Below are positions 21,726 to 34,066 of a stretch of 64,000 nt of DNA, piece after piece. The position numbers were made by a program, and so were the translations under genes. Origin of the DNA: Paracyclopina nana (taxonomy: Eukaryota > Arthropoda > Copepoda > Cyclopoida > Cyclopettidae); the NCBI GenBank assembly GCA_019096065.1, contig JAGUCH010000009.1, forward strand, positions 5,218,001 to 5,282,000, written 5' to 3'. Positions within the stretch are counted from its first letter, which is position 1. The number at the start of each line of letters is the position of its first letter. The notes beneath the pieces are model-generated. The model had not been told where the DNA came from. It ran no database searches and saw only the letters and a program-made list of their open reading frames with translations.

Positions 21726-24700
21726 GATTTGTCAGGAAATAAATGAATTTAATGCCAACATTTCTTGGCGCCAATCCTCTTGATACCATCTTCTTCATCC
21801 ACCACGTGATCGTGATAACGCAATTATCAGCGCTCGCAGTCTCGCACAGATTCGGTAAAAGACTTTTCTTTCTTATACCAAGTCATAATTCAAAATTTCA
21901 AGCAATTAGCTGGTTAGATAGTTGATGCAGTATAAAAATCAAGAACAGAACTATCTCTTCTACAAAAAGCCACAACTTGAAGGAATTCTTTAAATTTTTG
22001 CGTCACTTTGTTTTTCTGGTATCATTGCGAGATAGATCGATAACTAGCCTCCATCCAAGTTAAAAGTCTTGGATTTCAGTATCGGAAGCTTATTATCATC
22101 GGCTTTTGAGGTGTCTTAAAAAATGCAAAAAGAAAGACTATTTACTATACAAAAAATTTCATCACACTTAATTATTCAAGTGAGTTACTCCTACCTATTT
22201 TAAGATGCAAATAATATTCTTGTCAGCCTCAAACCTTGTAGCACGGTCCTTTTGTTTATTTCGTCGGCCGATCATCTCAGCTCAGCATATTTTGATTTTT
22301 TTCATTTTTCGCTTTATTTTTGCTTTGTCATCACAGCTTCACTCAATGAGACTTTTAGCTTTTTAAGCTAGAAATTGAATACGACTCGCAGAAATTGAAG
22401 TACGGCGTGAAAATAAGCCAGTGACGGCTCAAAAGCCGAAAATTCTCCCTTACATTTTTGAATGAAATATTGGCATGCAGAGGTAAGTTTTCTTCCAAAA
22501 TAATCTCTGCATAGCAGTGAACTCGGCCCAACGAGTATAGTTTCTCCTAATAATGCTCTCTTAAAATCTTTTGAGCTCTTTTGCAGGTTATATGTGACAG
22601 CTGTCAGACTCAAGATAATCTGGGAGAAGTGCTGCTCGCAGTTTCAGCTACTTTGAAGAAGTCATCAAAACTTTGAGGCCCATTATGTTGGCTTAAAATT
22701 TAAATTATACATTTGCTCATTTCAATATGATGCCTTGGTGTCATCCATGTCAAGGCCAAATTTTGTCTTTGCAGGTCGACTGTTTTTTGGCAAATCCACC
22801 TGACACAAGTTCGGCTCTAATGTATAGTCGTTTTGTATTGCTTTTGGATGGAACGTTATCTGGTTTACACTTCACCGATCATCATATGCGCATAGAATAT
22901 ACAGCCTGATTCAGAGAATTTTGAATGCTTACTTGGCAAAGTGCATTGCTAAAATATTCACAATTCTATGAGTCAGTCTGTGTTGCACTGCATACAGAAG
23001 AACTCTGGAGCAAACTAGGAAACGACGTCGACATCTTCTTCTTTTCAAGCCTGCTTTCATTCTTTTGCTTTTGGCGAAATTTCTTCTCTCCTACAGGAAT
23101 GTGTCAGCAGCATATTCAACCACCTGACAAGCCTCAGATTCCTACTGTATTATGGCCTATCCTATATTGGCAACAAGCAACCGCCTTAATTTGATTACGA
23201 AAAGTACCTTGGCGAATCAACTCTCCACCATAATTAGGTAAGGTTACTCGTTTTTTAATGATGCCTCGACTTAAGTTACTTAGAAGAGATTTTGGAAATA
23301 ATCCAACAGCTCTCCATACGTAATGATAGCCTGCTTTCTTTAGAAACCTTCAGAGGAGATGATATGCTTTGTTGTAGTGGGCATTTATGTTGGTAATGAT
23401 CACAACAGGAAGTTCCTCCTCTACCTTGATAGCAATAACAATATTATCAAGTATGGCCATTGAATCCGACTCTCCACAGGAGCTTAACGATCTACGCCAT
23501 CATCTCTCTTCAGCAGTGAGAAAAAAGCACAGCAGTCGCCTTTTCTCAATATTATATGAAGTCACTTGATAATGGATCAACAGCTCGAGTGTAAAGTGGC
23601 TTTCACACAAGCCAGCTCGCTACTTCATATGAAAATATTGCCCCTCCTCCTCCATTATGCCACTCTGCATATTGGAAGCTGCGGAAGTGAGACATTTGCT
23701 TTATGATGTTGGCAATTGGGCTGGAAATAATTAATTTTGCTTCCAAACACCCTCACAATTGACAGCAACAACATGTTGTGCTAGCGTAAAAGATTTCCCT
23801 CTCGCTTCTAATCAGCTAGAATGCGGAAACGGCGTGAAATGTGGGCGCAAAAATCGACTTGAAATGGGCGTGAAAGAAAAATGGACTCGCTAACTAACTA
23901 TAATATATGCAACGTTCTGGCCTTTCTTTCGCGGCCATTTTTGCGCGTACAGCAGTAATGAGCAGTTGATCTGATTGTGTTAAACGAGTTCACGTCTCGG
24001 TGAATTCCTAATGGATAACGACAATAGATCAATTGAGATTGATGCATTTTGCCAATTGTGAAGGCTAGCATTTTGCAATTCCGGAGAAAAGCCTCGTCTG
24101 CTTTTCACGAAATACATTTTTTTTTCTGGCTGTTAGCCTTGCGTGGGAAAGGCTTTTAAAAGGCACTTTTCTCATCTCACAAAAGTTTTTGAGTTGATGC
24201 CAATAATCCCTGGCTTCTTTACAAAGCTTGCATTTATTCGAAGCCAGGATGAAAGCAGTGATTTTCTCCCTTTTTCGCCTTGAGGTTCGAGAGCTCTACT
24301 CCTTGGTGAAATCTGTCAATTGTTGGGTGAAAAAACACCTTGCTCGTTGCGCTAGTCGAGCAGTTGTGCTATAGTGTACGTCCACGAAGGCAAGTCACTG
24401 ACCTTGTTTTCCACGCAGGAGTCAGGAAGATGAGCAACAACAATGCACTTTCTTGTTTGGAAATGAGCAGGACGAACTCATTTTCTCTCGGTGCCCAAGT
24501 GAAAAATGCTGAAAAGGTGTCATGGCAGTCATTCAAGCTCATTATTTTAACATTAACCGCTGCCATTTGTCTAATTTATTGTAATTTGATGGAGAATTGA
24601 GCTTACTCCATTGATTTTTATGAATTTTCTCTTTTGCAGGAATTACGAGAATTATATGCATCTCTGCACGATGGGGGGAGTTGTGGAAAAACGTGCTCAT

Positions 24701-25924
24701 AATGAGTTGCGAGGGCCAGCTCGTGAGTTGTTGGCTAGAAGCAAGCTAGCTCGCATTAAAGCAAGAAGAAGAGAGCTCTGCTTGCGCTGTTGCTGCTCCT
24801 GCTTCTCGGCTCGCGATGATCAACGCGCGTTCAGCATTGGGAGTCGAGAGTCAGTGGGATTCCTGGTGGCAAAACCACGGACTTTGTCACTAGCAACAGT
24901 GGCAAGAAGGAAGGCAGAAACGAACTATGCAACCCACTGTTGCCGATTTGGCGTGCTGATTTTCTCCTCCACGTGGGCCGATTTCAGCCAACAAGGTAAG
25001 TCTTTCAAAGTAGTGAAAATCGACGATGGAAGTAGCATAATGAGAACTAGGTTTGGCTGGTCTTTTAAAGCTCCGATGCATCATTTATTTTAGTGCTAAA
25101 GCATAGCTGCAAATGGGCTGCCAATTTACAGCTCAAATGCTAATAGCGTCGTTGTCACTCTATGCTATATGTGTCATTCATACACATTTTGTGGGGGACA
25201 TGGCAGGATATGCTAATAATCATCAGGCAGTCATGAAGATCTTGTTGTTTAGCACCCACAATCCTTCATTTTGCCACAGCTCATGCTAAATAATGAAATG
25301 TGTACTTTTAAAAAAAGTGCTGCTGCTTGGCAGAAAAAATCGTGCTTTCAAGCAGTTTCGCTTCATCTGACACGAGTGACAACATCTTATCCGGGATTTA
25401 TGGGCTTCTCAAATGGAAGCGGCTTGAAAAATGCCTCGTTTCTTTCTTTTATGATGTCGTTTTCCACTGTGTGTGTATAGTATACTTGTTGCTTCTACTC
25501 CTTTCTGGCCTTAACGAAAATGGCCTGAATGGCTGCAGCTATATCATAATTCGTGAGCTAGCTTGTTCTCCTTATTAAAAAGAAAATCAAGGAGTGGCCT
25601 CACTTCACCGTAAAAAATTGGCTGAAATTCCTTACTTTTTGGAGTGCCACTCCAAAAATAAAAAGTATTTTACATCTATATGCTGATGACTCGAATTGAA
25701 AGGAAAGCATCAAAGACTTCCACCAAGCACTTCCCTTGTATAAACAATGGTTGAGATTTCGCTGTCACTTCATTTTTAGTGTACCTTGAAAAAGTGTAGA
25801 GTTTCTACATTTTCCCCCTTCTTTTTTGGGGGGATTGCACTTTTTTGCGTTATTTCTGAGCCTCATAGAAGACCCCGAAAAAGGCAAGTTAAGCAGATTA
25901 CCAAGAGTACTTTTTTCGGCTCTA

Positions 25925-26625
25925 CTGGTTAAAGGCTAATCGGTAAAAGGCTATTTGGTGTAAGGCTAATTGGTAAAAGGCGAAATGGTGAAAGGCCAAT
26001 TGGCCAAAGGCTAGATTAGAGAAAGGCTACCAAAAAAACGCTAAATTGATAACGATACAAGAGTTCAAATCATTTAATGACATCTATTTTGATCATTGAA
26101 GTTCCAAAATAACTGGTTTTCATTGCCTAATTTTCCTCAATCAAAAAAAGCAGCTGCTTTGCTTTTAAAAATATTACGGGTTTGCTTAGCCTTTTTATCT
26201 TAGCTTAGCTTCGTCTGGCAGCAACATGAGAAAGGCCTAGTGTCTTGAAAATAGAATTAAGTTATTTTCCTTGGTGACAACAGAATCAAGTCTTGCTTAT
26301 TCTCAATAAGCTAAATCAGCTTGGTCAGTCAAGTCAAGACAAGTAATTCTTGTTTGTAAAATTTTCCTTTGTACAGATCCAAGCCTATTTATGAATTCCT
26401 AAGCTAAGCCCAAAAAAGCAATTTTTGTCACAAAAAATAATGAAACTAAGAATTAACAAGGAAAACCAAAAGATGTCACTTGTGAACCAATCAAACACTA
26501 TAACTCAAAAACATCTGCTATTGGCCTTTTCAATATAGCCTTTTACCAATGTAGCCTTTGCCCAATTTGCCTTTTACCAATTAGCCTCTAACCAATTAGC
26601 CTTTTACCGATTAGCCTTTAACCAG
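25925..26625. mobile_element. Foldback MITE with minisatellite-like inverted ends, TA target site
   Basis: The left end CTGGTTAAAGGCTAATCGGT and the right end ACCGATTAGCCTTTAACCAG are exact complements, and each is flanked by TA (25923-25924 and 26626-26627). The arms consist of repeated 14-15-bp units, (T)AAAGGCTAATTGG-like, about seven on the left and five on the right in inverted order. The 500-bp core is AT-rich and noncoding. Confidence 0.9.
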
Positions 26626-27242
26626 TACACCCCTTTTTTCTTCTACCTTGACACGCATTTAGCCCATTTCCAAGCTGTTGTGAACTTGGGCAGAAAAAAC
26701 CAAGATTTTTTTGTCCAGATGCACATGTGCATCAGCATAAAAGATAATTGAAATTCCTCGCTGCTACACCTGACCGCTTTTCGGCGTGTCAAATTGCTCA
26801 ATTAATCTTCTCTCTCTTTGAATTTCCATCTTTCTCCAATTTGCTACGTGTTTTCGCCATGCATAATTCTTTTACGCTTAGTTTCAAAAGATTTGTGCGA
26901 TGATTGTGCTGTTTGAACATGACCAGCTTGGAGAGACCAGAGCTTAGAGCAACACATAAATTGTGTTTTGACTATTATGGCTATTGGAGTTTGAAAATAT
27001 ATGCGTTGGCATGGCAACAATAACACTCCAGAAGAGATCTTCATCTGAACCAGGCTCCTAGTTGTGGCCATTCTTTACCAAAAATCTGATACCAATTTTC
27101 CACTTCCTTTGCATTTTTGATGGCATTTATTCAAATGTAGTGATAAGCCACATAAAGGCTTGATTACATTTTGCATTCAGCCTGGATCAAAAGGCTTGCC
27201 GTTTTCCCAGCCTCTCTGGAGTTACTAGAGGGGGCATTATAG

Positions 27243-27352
27243 TTATGCTGCCATTTTTTGGGTTTTTTTTGGCTTTTTTGACTAGTAAATGGCGGAAATA
27301 GTTTGGTTTCTTTGAATATAAAATCGCTACTCCATCTGGCGGATTAGTAATT
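27243..27352 (+). repeat. Copy of the short interspersed repeat
   Basis: A diverged copy: GCCATTTTTTGGG... then AAAATCGCTACTCCATCTGG CGGATTAG. It ends with the same CCATCT(A/G)(G/T)CGG core as the other copies. It lies just before the acceptor of the coding EAAT exon. Confidence 0.6.
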
Positions 27353-27451
27353 AATTCACTTTCGCCTATGTTAATTCTCTTTTTACTTTTCAGGGGTCGG
27401 CTCAACCATTCCCACCGACTTAATTGAGGCTGCAACGACGAATAGGAAAGG

Positions 27452-29343
27452 ATGGCGAAATTGACAAAAGAGAAGGTGACCAGCTGCCTCAAGGGCAGTG
27501 CACTCACTTTGGCCACCCTTGCGGGCGTCATTGGTGGTGTCATTTTCGGCCTTGCCTTGAGAACAAGAGAAGGTATTGAAATGCAGCTTTCCACGCTGTA
27601 GCTTTTTTTTTTCTACTAATGGAGTTACAACCTGCTGTGATGATTAACCATCATTAGTGCTTTTTATCTCTCTTTTTAGAACGATGGACCGAGCGAGAAG
27701 TGATGTACGTGTCTTACGTGGGAAAGCTGTTCCTGAGGATGCTCAAGGCTCTGATTTTGCCCCTGATCGTTCCAAGCTTGATAGCTGCGGTGGGATCGCT
27801 GGACATGTCCATTTCCGGAAAGGTTAGGTCGATCGACTTTCTAATTTTAGGACACCTGCAAAGGCAATTTGTTTTCTAGGTTGGTGGAAGGGCAGTGACC
27901 TATTACATGGCCACAACTGTCATGGCAGTCATCCTTGGCATCATCCTTGTCACTGCCATCCATCCTGGAACTCCAGCCCATTCGGATACGGACATTCCAA
28001 AAGTAAAAAAAAAAGAGATGATATAATTTTGAAAAAAGTGCTCATTTTCATTCACAGGCAGGAGAGTCTCGAAACGTGACTGCGGTGGACACTTTGCTTG
28101 ATCTGGCGAGAAACCTGTGCCCACCCAACTTGGTGCAAGTAATTCAATCATATTCTAACATGGTGTGTGCAACGAAGTAATTACAATTTCTCCCAGGCAA
28201 CAGTGCAGCAATACCGAACGGTCTTGACGTATCCGGGTGATCGCAGCTACACTGAGGAAAATGGAGTTGTCAGAGACCCAGCCAATCTTTACACATGGAA
28301 GATTGGGGGAGAGTTCACCGATGGCACCAATATTTTGGGACTCGTTTTCTTCGCGGGTAACTAATGAAAAGCTAGGTAATCTCTAGTTATAGAAGTACTA
28401 CATTAAATGTTGCAGTTTTCCTTGGAGTCACGCTGGCCATCATGGAGGAGCGTGGAAAGCCTCTTTTGGATTTCTTCACTTGTCTCTCTGAAGCCATGAT
28501 GACCATCACCACGTGGGTCATTTACATGGCTCCGGTGGGAGTGTTCTTCCTCATTGGAGGCCAAATCCTGGAGATGGACGACTTCAGTGTGGTGGCAGGA
28601 CAACTTGGACTGTACTTCATGACAGTGCTGATTGGACTGTTCTTCCATGGGTTTGTCGTCCTCCCCATCCTCTTCAGCATCTGCTGTAGGCAGCTGCCCT
28701 TCAAGTTCATTGCCAACATGACCAATGCTTTCACTACGGCCTTTGGCACGGCCTCATCTTCAGCCACTCTCCCTGTCACCATCAACTTGCTTGAGGAAAA
28801 GAACGGAGTTGACCCCAGGATAGCCAGGTGAGCGAAGGTTGCGAGACTGCGCTCTGGAATTGTTCCGAAAATCGATTCCGCATCCGGAGTGAATTTTTCC
28901 CTATTATTTTTCGCTCAAGGTTTGTCCTGCCCATCGGAGCCACGATCAACATGGATGGAACGGCCTTGTACGAGGCTGTGGCGGCCATCTTCATTGCGCA
29001 AGTGAGGAACATGCCAATGAGCATTGGCCAGATCATTGCCATTTCCATCACGGCCACCGCGGCCAGCATTGGCGCAGCTGGCATTCCTCAAGCTGGCCTC
29101 GTCACCATGGTGATGGTTTTGGACACCGTCGGCCTTCCGGCCGAGGATGTCACCATCATCCTTGCTGTGGATTGGCTGCTTGACAGGTTCCGCACAGCCA
29201 TCAATGTGCTCGGAGACTCGATTGGAGCTGGCATTGTCTACCACTTGAGCAAGGCCGAGCTGGAGGAGTTCAAGAAGGGCCAAATCGAGGGCGGATTCGA
29301 GGCTTTGCCCATGACTGAAATCGAGGATGACGACCGCAAATGA
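27452..29343 (+). CDS. Eaat: Excitatory amino acid transporter (SLC1 family)
   Basis: Seven exons (27452-27572, 27680-27822, 27880-28002, 28058-28138, 28197-28356, 28416-28827, 28920-29343) give 487 residues. SLC1 carriers couple Na+, H+ and K+ gradients to glutamate/aspartate uptake at glial and neuronal membranes. Visible motifs: [20 protein letters not shown] in TM2, the large extracellular loop with NVTA, HP1 with [15 protein letters not shown], the TM7 motif [13 protein letters not shown]2 [12 protein letters not shown], and TM8 [17 protein letters not shown] with the arginine that marks amino-acid rather than neutral transporters. The start follows in-frame stops (TGA, TAG) and an acceptor at 27391-27393 (TTACTTTTCAG), so the 5' UTR is spliced. 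The C-tail is acidic ([10 protein letters not shown]). It is convergent with pickpocket. Confidence 0.98.
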
Positions 29344-29883
29344 TGGAAATCATAATTACTATTATTGTTAGTGGAGCATGGAGATGTTGAAAAAAAAAAT
29401 GATGACAAGTCTCGCACAAATTGTATGTAATTGTAACAACCCCATCCAAAATAATTATTAGTATCTCATCTCTGCGCCACATAATTATTTTTTCTCCTTC
29501 GGGGTGTGGATGAGTGAGAACTGACATGAAAAAGCTTCACTTTTTCTGACAACTTTTTCATGCCACCCAAGTGGTTGGTTCATTGGCAGGTCTTAATTGT
29601 ACAAAAACTACTGCCCCATCATGTGTATGTATACCTCTCGTTATGCCACCTCTATTTGAATGCTAATCTACTGAAAAGATATGTGAAAACATAGGATGTG
29701 TACCACTTCATTAAATTTGGAACATGTGTATGAGTCATCATAATAATTCTATTTACTTCTCGTGTTGATGGAAATACCTATCCATTGGATTTGGACATGA
29801 TATGATTAATATTTAGTTATATTATTATTCTCTCCCTTATCACATACTATAGAATGTACTACGTATATGAATAAAAAAGATTC
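29344..29883 (+). other. 3' region between convergent EAAT and pickpocket genes
   Basis: 540 bp of AT-rich sequence holding both 3' UTRs. A plus-strand AATAAA lies at 29870-29875, only nine bases before the pickpocket stop codon on the other strand. Confidence 0.5.
29870..29875 (+). terminator. Candidate poly(A) signal of EAAT
   Basis: AATAAA, 527 bp after the EAAT stop, next to the opposite-strand stop of the pickpocket gene. Its use would make the two 3' ends overlap. Confidence 0.35.
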
Positions 29884-32800
29884 TCATTTACTGAAGATAT
29901 GGTCGAACAGTTGAGATTTGCCCAATTGGAGGCCATTTTTCATCAGGTCTTCCTCATCCATAATCATACCAGTCTTCCTATTTTTCCTGCTGCACACAAG
30001 CAGGCAGCACCATCTGAGTGTGAAAAAATAAATCAGCTCCACCAGGCTCAACAGAGAAAAGCCCAGGCAGAGCCCCATCAAACCACCAATATTTGCTGGA
30101 AAATGAGGCAATCGTTCAACGAAAAAGTGCATTGCTCCGAATATTTTGCAATCCGGACTTACACACAAGATCCTGGATGCCATAAAGTTGATCCCTCTTG
30201 TACAGTATGATAAACTCATTTTTGAAAAATATGTGCAAATAAGCCGTCTCTCTCCTTTGGAGAAAAGAAAAACCATGGCATTGAAGAGCAGTTCCAAATA
30301 TCACACAGGATTTACCTGAAAGTTTCCAGGGAGTAATTTTGCCCCTTGCTTTTGATCACTTCCTGTATAACTTGGCTTTTGGACATGCTTTGTGAATTTG
30401 AGAACGGAGCAGAGGACAATTCAGACCTATAAATGGTCTCACCACAAGCTGCATAAAGGTTGGTAATTTAGCATTCATCTCCAGGTCTGAAGATCATTAT
30501 AATTATACCTGAGGGGCATTCACAGTCGATACCTTTTGCCTGCAAGACTTTGATGACGGCCTTATTGAAACTCGAAGAATACGTCAGAGACTTCAAAATG
30601 TACGAGGCATTTTTCAGGCACACCAAATCTCCAAGGCCACACACCGGAAATCGGTTGTCTATACATAAGAATAGAAAGCATAAATTACCTCCTTTGATAC
30701 ATCGCGTCTACCTGCGTGATTGCAGCAAGCCTATAATTGTTTAGAAGCCTAAAAGTACAAAGCTGTACTATGCTTACAGATAATACATTCATTATAGGTG
30801 AGCTGTCATTTGCCTAATTATTTCATAAGCAATCACAATCAAGACCACACAGTCGTCATTCATCAACGTCCACTACTTTTTACTTATGTATAGTATATTA
30901 GGCCTGACATGGGCCCCAAAGTAGGTAAAAAAATGTATATAGTAAATGCATAGATCGACGTACTTGGGAAATAATAAGGTACACATCCGCAGACACTCCT
31001 TATGTATTTGGAGGAGCACTCTTGCAGGCAATTCGATCGTGTGTAGTTTGTGTAATAGTCCAGCATCTTTTCCTCTTGGAATAGGCATCTCCGCTTGGCA
31101 CTGTCGATGGTTTTGGCATCGAGGGTGGTGTAAACTGTAGTGCCATCAACCGCCACGAAGGCCTCTTGACCAGATCCCACCACAAACCCACGATCTCGAA
31201 CCAGAGGGAAATCCTCCGGATGATGGATCAATATCTAAACATATAATTTATAATTTATTTAAATTTGATCTTGATATTTTGTTCAGGCATTTTTCCACTG
31301 GCACATTGGATAGCGCTCAAAATACCAGAAGTGGAGTTTTTTAGCCTTTTATAATTTTGGCATTTTTGTCGGGCGAATGGCTGAAATTCTTTCAGCTGTT
31401 CGCAATTTCCGATGTAAACAAATCGCCGCTCCATCTATCGGCTAATTATGACTTTGCAAACTTCAAAATCACCTTGAACCCCTCAAAGTGGTCTGACGTG
31501 ACGAAATATTTGTCCGTTTCTGCATCGAGCAAAATGGACAGCCCCAATTGCTTTCCAGCTCCGATGGAGAATTGTGGCACTGGGAGCGGATCCAGCTTGA
31601 TTTTTGAGCCAGCATCCCGTTTCAGCCTTGCATTTTTGCCTCTTTCAGCAGTCAGCAGCAAATGAGGAATAATGGACCTTTTTTTCCTGCCCTTGGGAGG
31701 AGGAAAGGTTGTACTTTCATTAAGCGAGCTTGGGGGGCTCTCATTAGCAGTAGCAGTAGTAGTAGTAGGTATTTTGGTGGTTGAAGTGGTGGTATTTTTT
31801 GCTGCCATCTCCTTGATAAGATCCTCGTAGTCGTAGTAGTCAATTCCAACCCCATACGTTTTATTGCAGTTCTTCTCGTTCTCGTCGCAAATGTCGTATA
31901 CTTCATAGTCTGTATTATCCAGGAAGGAAAAGTCATCCATGTTTTTAGTGCTGTTAGTGCTGTCATTCGTTGGGCTGTACTGTAAGGCTTCATTAGTCCT
32001 GAAAATACGTAAAAGTTTGGAGAGAGTGCTTCTCCTACTATCGCTGCTACTTTTTTGGCTGCAAATGGCTTACTCGTTGATTTCTTTCATCAGATCGACG
32101 GGATTGTACGCGTTGAACACGCAACAAAAGCCGTCATCAGTGGTCATGACTCGAAACAATCTGAGGCAATCAACGGATTCACTTAGCCAAGTGCAATGCA
32201 ACAGCATTTCTTTGCACTGTGGCATGCTCTGTGAAAAAGGAAGGAAAAGCAGCTTTCTAACTTCACTGTTTCAGTTATTTCCCTTATAAATGTGCTTACA
32301 GATCTGAAGAGCTTGATGATGTCCGAAGACCTGATCTTGGGGCTGTTTTGCGCCAGCCACTGCCAATGAGGGTTGGACTGGTTGAACGCGTCGAACTGAA
32401 GGAGCGACTCAATCATGAAAACGACCGAGTCGAAATCCATGGTCGTGTTGAAGGCGGTGGACTTGCTTTGAAATTGCTGCACCGCCTCGAGGCCTTTAAT
32501 GGACTTGATCAGGCGATCCTTTTTGATTTTGTTCGCCGAACATATGGTCACAGCGGGAAACGGAATTTCTGACACGTGAAACGAGGTCGACTCCACAGTC
32601 GTGTACACTGGGGAGTTTTGCCATTTGTCAATAATACCAAGGATAAAATATGAGGCGAGGAAGAGGCCGACGCAGAAGAAAATCACCCAGAAAATTCGCT
32701 CGCAAAGACTCCGGTTTCTCTCTCCAACGAACCTAGGTTGAGTTTAGAAAGCACTTTTTTACTGCAAATGTATACGCACAGCTACTTTTATATTAGAACA

Positions 32801-33276
32801 TGCTTTTCCTTTCAGCTCGGTGTAATCATCAACTTTTTGGTTGGTTCAAAGTGAAGGAAACTTCCTATGGCATATGCACATTACTGTATATATATGCTAG
32901 ATGGAGTTGTCGGTGGTGAAAGCGGGAAATTGTTAAAAGAGGATTTATGATCTTTCCTTGGGAGTTAATTATGGCAAATGCTCGCGCGTCGGCTCCATAC
33001 TCCCAAAGCAGCTAGTGAGTGGATGCAATGCATGTATACCACTCTGGATAAAATTACCTCTATGTATCTACCTTCATATTCAATGTAGTGCATAAGCCAA
33101 TTTGCTCTATGCATGAGGAATGACATCTCGCAACAATGACTCATTGGAATCACGCAACCTCGCTACTTTTTTTTTTACCTCAGCCCGTGTAAACTGGAGT
33201 TTTCCAGATAAGCAGCAGTGATCCCAGCCACATCTGACCTCTCACTCAAAAGGAGTCTGCACGTGTCGTCGTCCAT
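29884..33276 (-). CDS. ppk: DEG/ENaC sodium channel of the pickpocket family
   Basis: Nine exons (33276-33179, 32732-32300, 32228-32074, 31998-31473, 31234-30964, 30658-30509, 30448-30316, 30254-30163, 30095-29884) give 689 residues with all phases closed. The N-terminus ends NSSLHGLRFVGE, as in pickpockets. TM1 is about 46-67 (IFWVIFFCVGLFLASYF). The extracellular part has FPAVTICSANK, GFCCVFN, RRCLFQEE, the Cys-rich CSSKYIRSVCGCVPYYFP, CGLGDLVCL and CECPSACGETIYR. TM2 with the pore is about 622-647 (GGLMGLCLGFSLLSLVELIY), GFS standing at the selectivity-filter G/S-x-S position. Exon 4 inserts a low-complexity Thr-rich finger segment with two furin-type sites, RKKR (333-336) and RLKR (353-356). 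Trimers conduct amiloride-sensitive Na+ in sensory or epithelial cells (family knowledge). Confidence 0.97.
31318..31447 (+). repeat. Intact copy of the short interspersed repeat (in a ppk intron)
   Basis: About 130 bp from AAAATACCAGAAGTGGAGTT to CCATCTATCGGCTAATTA, used here as the reference copy. It makes up over half of the 238-bp intron 31235-31472. Confidence 0.7.
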
Positions 33277-33401
33277 GTTGACTGTCTCTGTGTGTATACA
33301 ATCTGATTAATATTTCGCAGCCTTGGAAACCTTTCTTGACCAAAAACAAACACCGATCGAGCCAGGATTTCCTTGTGTAGTTTAGGAGCCCCAGCAAAGA
33401 A
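33277..33401. promoter_or_regulatory. 125-bp divergent intergenic region (ppk / small membrane protein)
   Basis: The start codons of ppk (33276, minus) and the small membrane protein (33402, plus) point away from each other with only 125 bp between. If both frames are real the region must work as a shared promoter, or one gene has upstream noncoding exons. Confidence 0.4.
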
Positions 33402-33683
33402 ATGTTGACTACGCAGACTTTTCTCATTTCGCTGACATCAATATTGGCAAGCAGTTGGAAAGTTGGTAGTTCGGCTCCTCAGTCCTTTGGCGCAAATTGT
33501 GTTTTCGGGGGAGGAACGTGCTCCACCTCCTCGTTGGCCTCCAACTTTATCAACGACTCCACGCTCATTATTTTGGCCTTCGTGGCCGGCCTTTGCATCC
33601 TATTGACAGCTACAGTGATCTGCTGCTATGTCAGAGGCTGCCCATGCCATGGGAATTGTGAAAGAGGCTGGAAAAACTACTGA
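33402..33683 (+). CDS. Small single-pass membrane protein, 93 residues, unrecognised
   Basis: A single-exon frame with a coherent layout. It has a signal peptide (MLTTQTFLISLTSILASSW), a short ectodomain with two cysteines and one glycosylation motif (NDST), a transmembrane helix (LIILAFVAGLCILLTATVI), and a Cys-rich cytosolic tail (CCYVRGCPCHGNCERGW) suited to palmitoylation or metal binding. Its base composition is richer in GC than the flanks, like the coding exons nearby. I do not recognise the family. It could be the first exon of a longer gene, but a stop closes it and no donor is needed. Confidence 0.6.
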   Translation: MLTTQTFLISLTSILASSWKVGSSAPQSFGANCVFGGGTCSTSSLASNFINDSTLIILAFVAGLCILLTATVICCYVRGCPCHGNCERGWKNY

Positions 33684-34066
33684 GTTCTTCCAAGCATCAT
33701 CCATCCTCATCATTCGCCATTACCACTATGATGAGGCACTCATCTATATATTACGATTATTTCCTATGTTTACAATGAATCTGAATATATACGGGCTTTT
33801 TTCACTCATACTACGCTATTTTATAATTATTCTGATTTATGTTATGGTGAGGAAAGTGGATTTTTGGGGTCGAAAATATTTTTCCAGTGTTTTTCTATTG
33901 CAAAATCCATGATATCCGTTGATCTCTCTTTTTTCATAGCCATGAAAAAAAGACGTCTCATATTGAAAGAGGTGGCCGTGAAAATACAATTTTTGTACAC
34001 ATTCAGAGGAGTATATACTGTATAGAGTAACACATTTATGGCGAGCTGCCGAAACTTTTGAAAAGG
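33684..34066. other. Short AT-rich gap between the small membrane protein and MyoD
   Basis: 383 bp, holding 3' ends of the convergent small membrane protein gene and MyoD. Nothing else seen. Confidence 0.5.

Larger units (their letters stand above)
21726..27393. other. Large gene-poor interval upstream of EAAT
   Basis: No conserved coding sequence in 5.7 kb. A 56-codon frame at 24430-24600 follows an acceptor-like site (TTTTCCACGCAG at about 24418) and ends in a hydrophobic stretch (LIILTLTAAICLIY); it might be a small tail-anchored protein or chance. The foldback element at 25925-26625 and one interspersed repeat near 27243 are the only clear structures. An upstream noncoding EAAT exon probably lies here. 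Confidence 0.5.

Noticed and set aside
24611-25093. Plus-strand frame of 160 codons
   Set aside because: Arg/Cys-rich with no recognisable motif, poor start context, and no conserved neighbours.
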